Shown here: piece after piece, positions 5,312-7,503 of the stretch
Layout of the letters: every line of letters begins with the position of its first letter
Position numbering within the stretch: the stretch's first letter is position 1
From: Acidobacteriota bacterium
GTDB lineage: Bacteria; Acidobacteriota; UBA890
Assembly (NCBI GenBank): GCA_022563115.1
Contig: JADFNY010000183.1
Span: forward strand, 1 to 7,503
DNA: 7,503 nucleotides
Reading direction: 5' to 3'
Position numbers and translations under genes: made by a program
The notes under the pieces: model-generated
What the model saw: the letters and a program-made list of their open reading frames with translations, nothing else
Told to the model about the DNA's origin: nothing
Database searches by the model: none

Positions 5312-7503
5312 ATGCATATCGGCGTACATCTGCAGGCCTTGAGGCCCGGGAAGATCGGCGGCCACGAGACCTACGTTCGCCAGTTGGTGCGTCTTCTTCC
5401 CCGCATCGATCCCGATGTTCGGCTGACTCTGTTTTGTGCCGACTACAACGCCCGCACTTTCACCGCCGGGCCGCACGTCGAGGTGCGTGTGCTCAGCGCC
5501 CGTGAGTTCGCGGCGCTCGATGCCGAGAGCCTCCGCCGCCACCGACTTGATGTCTGGTTTTGCCCGTTGCTCGTGCTCGAGCCACATGAGCCCGGTCTCC
5601 CCGCGGTCGTCAACATCCCGGACTTGCAGCATGAGACGTTCCCGGAGTTCTTCTCGAAGCGGATCCTCGACTGGCGAAAGGAGCACTACCCCCGGAGCGC
5701 ACGGCGCGCCGATGGAGTGCTCACCCACTCCGGCTTCTCGCGCCGACAGATCATCGAAGCCTTCGACCTCCCGGCCGACAAGGTGCACGCGATTCACCTG
5801 GATGCGGCGCCGGGGTTCTCAGCGAAGCCGACCGAGGACGGCAGCTACCTCAGCGATCTGAAGTTCCGGCACGAGCTACCGGACCATTTTCTCTACTACC
5901 CGGCGAACAACTGGCCCCACAAGAACCACGCGGTGTTATTCGAGGCGCTGCGCTCGGGCGAGCCGCAGATCGATCGCTCATTGCACCTCGTCTTGACGGG
6001 GGCGGAGGTCGAAGGGGCAGAACCGTGGGCCAGTGTCATTCGAGCCAGCGGCCTGGAAGACCGAGTGCGATACCTCGGCTACCTCCCAGCGGAGGATCTC
6101 CCCGGGCTCTATGCGCTCAGCCGGTCGCTGGTGTTTCCATCGCTGTTCGAGGGATTCGGCATGCCGGTGGTGGAGGCCATGCGCGCCGGCTGTCCGGTCA
6201 TCTGCTCGACCGCCGCCGGGCTGTCGGAGGTGGGCGGCGATGCCGCGCTGTACTTCGATCCCGAGCGCGCGGATGAGCTTGCCGTCGCGATCGCCACTGT
6301 TGCATCGGGAAAGAGCCGCGAACTGGTCGATGCCGGACACCGCCGGGCGGAGCGCTTCTCCTGGGAACGTACGGCTCTCTCGACCCTCGACGTACTTCGC
6401 GAGGTTGCGGCGGCGGCACCCTCGCCGAGGGCGCGCCCACCGCTGGGCTCGCCACCGCTCATATCGATTGTGACACCGTCTCTGCAACAGGGGCGCTTCA
6501 TCGAGCGGACCCTGAAGAGCGTGCTCGAGCAGGGCTATCCGCGGCTGGAGTACTGGGTGATCGACGGCGGCTCGACCGATGGCACACTCGAGACGCTCGA
6601 GCGCTACCGGCAACTGTATCCGGATGTCTTCCGCTACCTCTCGGAGCCGGACAGCGGCCAGGCCGAGGCGGTCAACAAAGGCCTCGCGCGTGTCCGCGGA
6701 GACATCGTCGGCTGGTTGAACTCGGACGACACCTACGAAGCCGGCAGCCTGGCGGCGGTGGCTCGCGCCTTCGACGAGCATCCCGCCTGCGACATTATCT
6801 ACGGAGGGGCGCAATTCATCTCGGATTCCGATGAGCCGATGGGAGCCTATCCGACCCGACCCCGGTTCGACTGGCACACGTTGGTTCACGAGTGTTACAT
6901 CTGCCAGCCCACTGTGTTCTGGCGGCGAGCGGTTACGGACCATGGGTATCGGCTGGACGAAGGACTCCATCTGAGCCTCGACTACGACTTCTGGATCCGT
7001 CTTGGCCGTCGATTCAGTTTCCGCTTCCTGGACCGGCACATCGCCAACTCGCGGGTCTATCGAGAGAACAAGACTCTCAGCCAGCGGGAGGCGGTCTTCG
7101 AGGAGTCGTTCAGGGTCGTCAAGGATCATTTCGGCTGGGTGCCGTGGTCGTGGGTGATAGGAAGGGCCCACTTCCGGCGACAGGGGGCGGATTCGTTCTT
7201 CAACGTTCGCCCGGTCGCGCCGTTGACGTATCTGTGGGCGCTCATTTCCCTCGTTCGGCACAATGGGTCGGCGCCGCAATACTGGCCGCGCATCGGGCGC
7301 GACGTCTGGCCGGTGTTTGCCCGCGGTTCCAGCTCCGGCCAGACCGGGGCGATCCACAGGTCGTACATCTCGCGGCCGAGGGCATGGAGGAATTCGGGGC
7401 GGACGAAGGGGCGCTGCCCCGGCTCCTCGAAAATGGCGGCGAAGGCGTCGCTGAGTTTCTTGCTTTGGGCGGCCTTCTCCGCGTCCGCGACGATGGGAAG
7501 GCC
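5312..7503 (+). CDS. GT4-GT2 fusion glycosyltransferase; 3' end disturbed and runs off window
   Basis: The frame is open from ATG 5312 to the window end (730 codons). Residues 1-~362 are a GT4 (GT-B, MtfB-like) domain: KIGGHETYVRQL (14-25), VVNIPDLQHETFPEF, NNWPHKN (199-205), and EX7E in EGFGMPVVEAMRAG (E280, E288). A Pro/Ala-rich linker (~363-382) follows. Residues ~383-640 are a GT2 (GT-A) domain of the WfgS-like type: SIVTPSLQQGRFIERTLKSV, DGGSTDGT (418-425), the DxD-equivalent NSDD (470-473), CQPTVFWRR (from ~531) and LDYDFWIRLG (556-565). The N-terminal enzyme should be retaining and the C-terminal one inverting, so the protein could add two consecutive sugars. The start lies 30 bases after the methyltransferase stop, with a weak GGGAG 15 bases upstream. 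From about residue 670 (base ~7320) the translation becomes Ser/Arg/Gly-rich and unlike protein, while the other strand looks coding. The natural C-terminus is probably near there and has lost its stop codon. Confidence 0.88.
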   Translation, partial: MHIGVHLQALRPGKIGGHETYVRQLVRLLPRIDPDVRLTLFCADYNARTFTAGPHVEVRVLSAREFAALDAESLRRHRLDVWFCPLLVLEPHEPGLPAVVNIPDLQHETFPEFFSKRILDWRKEHYPRSARRADGVLTHSGFSRRQIIEAFDLPADKVHAIHLDAAPGFSAKPTEDGSYLSDLKFRHELPDHFLYYPANNWPHKNHAVLFEALRSGEPQIDRSLHLVLTGAEVEGAEPWASVIRASGLEDRVRYLGYLPAEDLPGLYALSRSLVFPSLFEGFGMPVVEAMRAGCPVICSTAAGLSEVGGDAALYFDPERADELAVAIATVASGKSRELVDAGHRRAERFSWERTALSTLDVLREVAAAAPSPRARPPLGSPPLISIVTPSLQQGRFIERTLKSVLEQGYPRLEYWVIDGGSTDGTLETLERYRQLYPDVFRYLSEPDSGQAEAVNKGLARVRGDIVGWLNSDDTYEAGSLAAVARAFDEHPACDIIYGGAQFISDSDEPMGAYPTRPRFDWHTLVHECYICQPTVFWRRAVTDHGYRLDEGLHLSLDYDFWIRLGRRFSFRFLDRHIANSRVYRENKTLSQREAVFEESFRVVKDHFGWVPWSWVIGRAHFRRQGADSFFNVRPVAPLTYLWALISLVRHNGSAPQYWPRIGRDVWPVFARGSSSGQTGAIHRSYISRPRAWRNSGRTKGRCPGSSKMAAKASLSFLLWAAFSASATMGR
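7304..7344. repeat. Perfect 10-bp inverted repeat at the point where coding switches strand
   Basis: GTCTGGCCGG (7304-7313) and CCGGCCAGAC (7335-7344) are exact reverse complements separated by 21 bases. There is no T-run after the second arm, so a standard rho-independent terminator is not supported. The repeat sits where the plus-strand GT2 reading stops looking like protein and the minus-strand reading starts to. It could be a junction scar or template-switch point, or a chance palindrome in GC-rich DNA. Confidence 0.5.
7315..7503 (-). CDS. Probable internal fragment of an unidentified gene on the opposite strand
   Basis: Reading in from the window edge, the minus strand gives protein-like sequence: GLPIVADAEKAAQSKKL, then DAFAAIFEEPGQRPFVRPEF, LHALGREMYDLW and IAPVWPELEP. 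Codon third positions are almost all G or C, and residue use is balanced, in contrast with the Ser/Arg/Gly-rich reading of the other strand. I do not recognise the family. The frame formally stays open to a TGA at 7128-7126, but beyond roughly 7315 it overlaps the genuine GT2 coding region and looks like antisense shadow, so the true end has been lost or lies at a rearrangement. The start is outside the window. Gene prediction may miss it in favour of the overlapping plus frame. An internal Met at 7368 is not a likely start because protein-like sequence continues upstream of it. Confidence 0.4.

Noticed and set aside
4322..5797. 491-codon open frame on the minus strand opposite the methyltransferase and fusion gene
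   Set aside because: It is antisense to two clearly recognisable genes, spans their boundary and shows no family motifs. Long antisense frames are expected in GC-rich coding DNA.
7304..7344. Possible rho-independent terminator for the plus-strand unit
   Set aside because: A stem is present, but the loop is 21 bases and no T-tract follows; the reading frame also runs through it.
5978..7357. 459-codon open frame on the minus strand opposite the GT4-GT2 gene
   Set aside because: It is antisense to conserved GT4 and GT2 motifs over its whole length and has no recognisable domains. Only the separate frame near 7345-7503 looks real.
1..7503. CRISPR array, tRNA or rRNA genes, insertion-sequence ends
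   Set aside because: Looked for spaced direct repeats, tRNA cloverleaf hallmarks and terminal inverted repeats with a transposase; none seen. The only tandem repeat is inside the methyltransferase coding region.

Overview
The window is a compact, GC-rich stretch of bacterial DNA and appears to be part of a surface-polysaccharide (exopolysaccharide, capsule or O-antigen-type) locus. Sugar-transferring enzymes dominate. Nearly every base is coding, and codon third positions are strongly G/C, so long antisense frames are open throughout. I cannot fix the phylum. The gene mix and style would suit a high-GC soil or subsurface lineage such as Acidobacteriota, Myxococcota or a related group, but that is an impression and not a result.

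Left half, minus strand (4115 down to 1): four genes read in one direction with every junction overlapping. In order of transcription they are a GT4 glycosyltransferase of the MtfB-like type (4115-2913), a second GT4 glycosyltransferase (2916-1786, TTG start), a nucleotidyltransferase-fold protein with a probable N-terminal winged helix (1786-755), and a B12-binding-domain radical SAM enzyme (762-1, cut by the window edge just after its CxxxCxxC cluster motif). The overlaps are 4, 1 and 8 bases, which implies one transcript and translational coupling.

A divergent gap of about 120 bases (4116-4234) separates this operon from a plus-strand unit. Any promoters for the two directions should lie here, although I see no convincing consensus boxes.

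Right half, plus strand: a class I SAM-dependent methyltransferase with an N-terminal four-cysteine, zinc-ribbon-like element and a C-terminal coiled-coil tail built from 21-residue repeats (4235-5281), then 30 bases later a two-domain protein fusing a GT4 glycosyltransferase to a GT2 glycosyltransferase (5312 onward). Together the genes supply four glycosyltransferase domains, a methyltransferase, a radical SAM enzyme and a putative nucleotidyltransferase. This is a plausible set for building and decorating a repeat-unit glycan. No polymerase, flippase or initiating transferase is visible, so the locus must extend beyond the window.

The last ~170 bases are odd. The GT4-GT2 frame stays open to the window end, but from about 7320 its translation stops looking like protein, while the opposite strand reads convincingly as the middle of a different gene. 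The switch sits on a perfect 10-base inverted repeat (7304-7313 / 7335-7344). It looks like a rearrangement or an assembly chimera and is the feature most worth checking.
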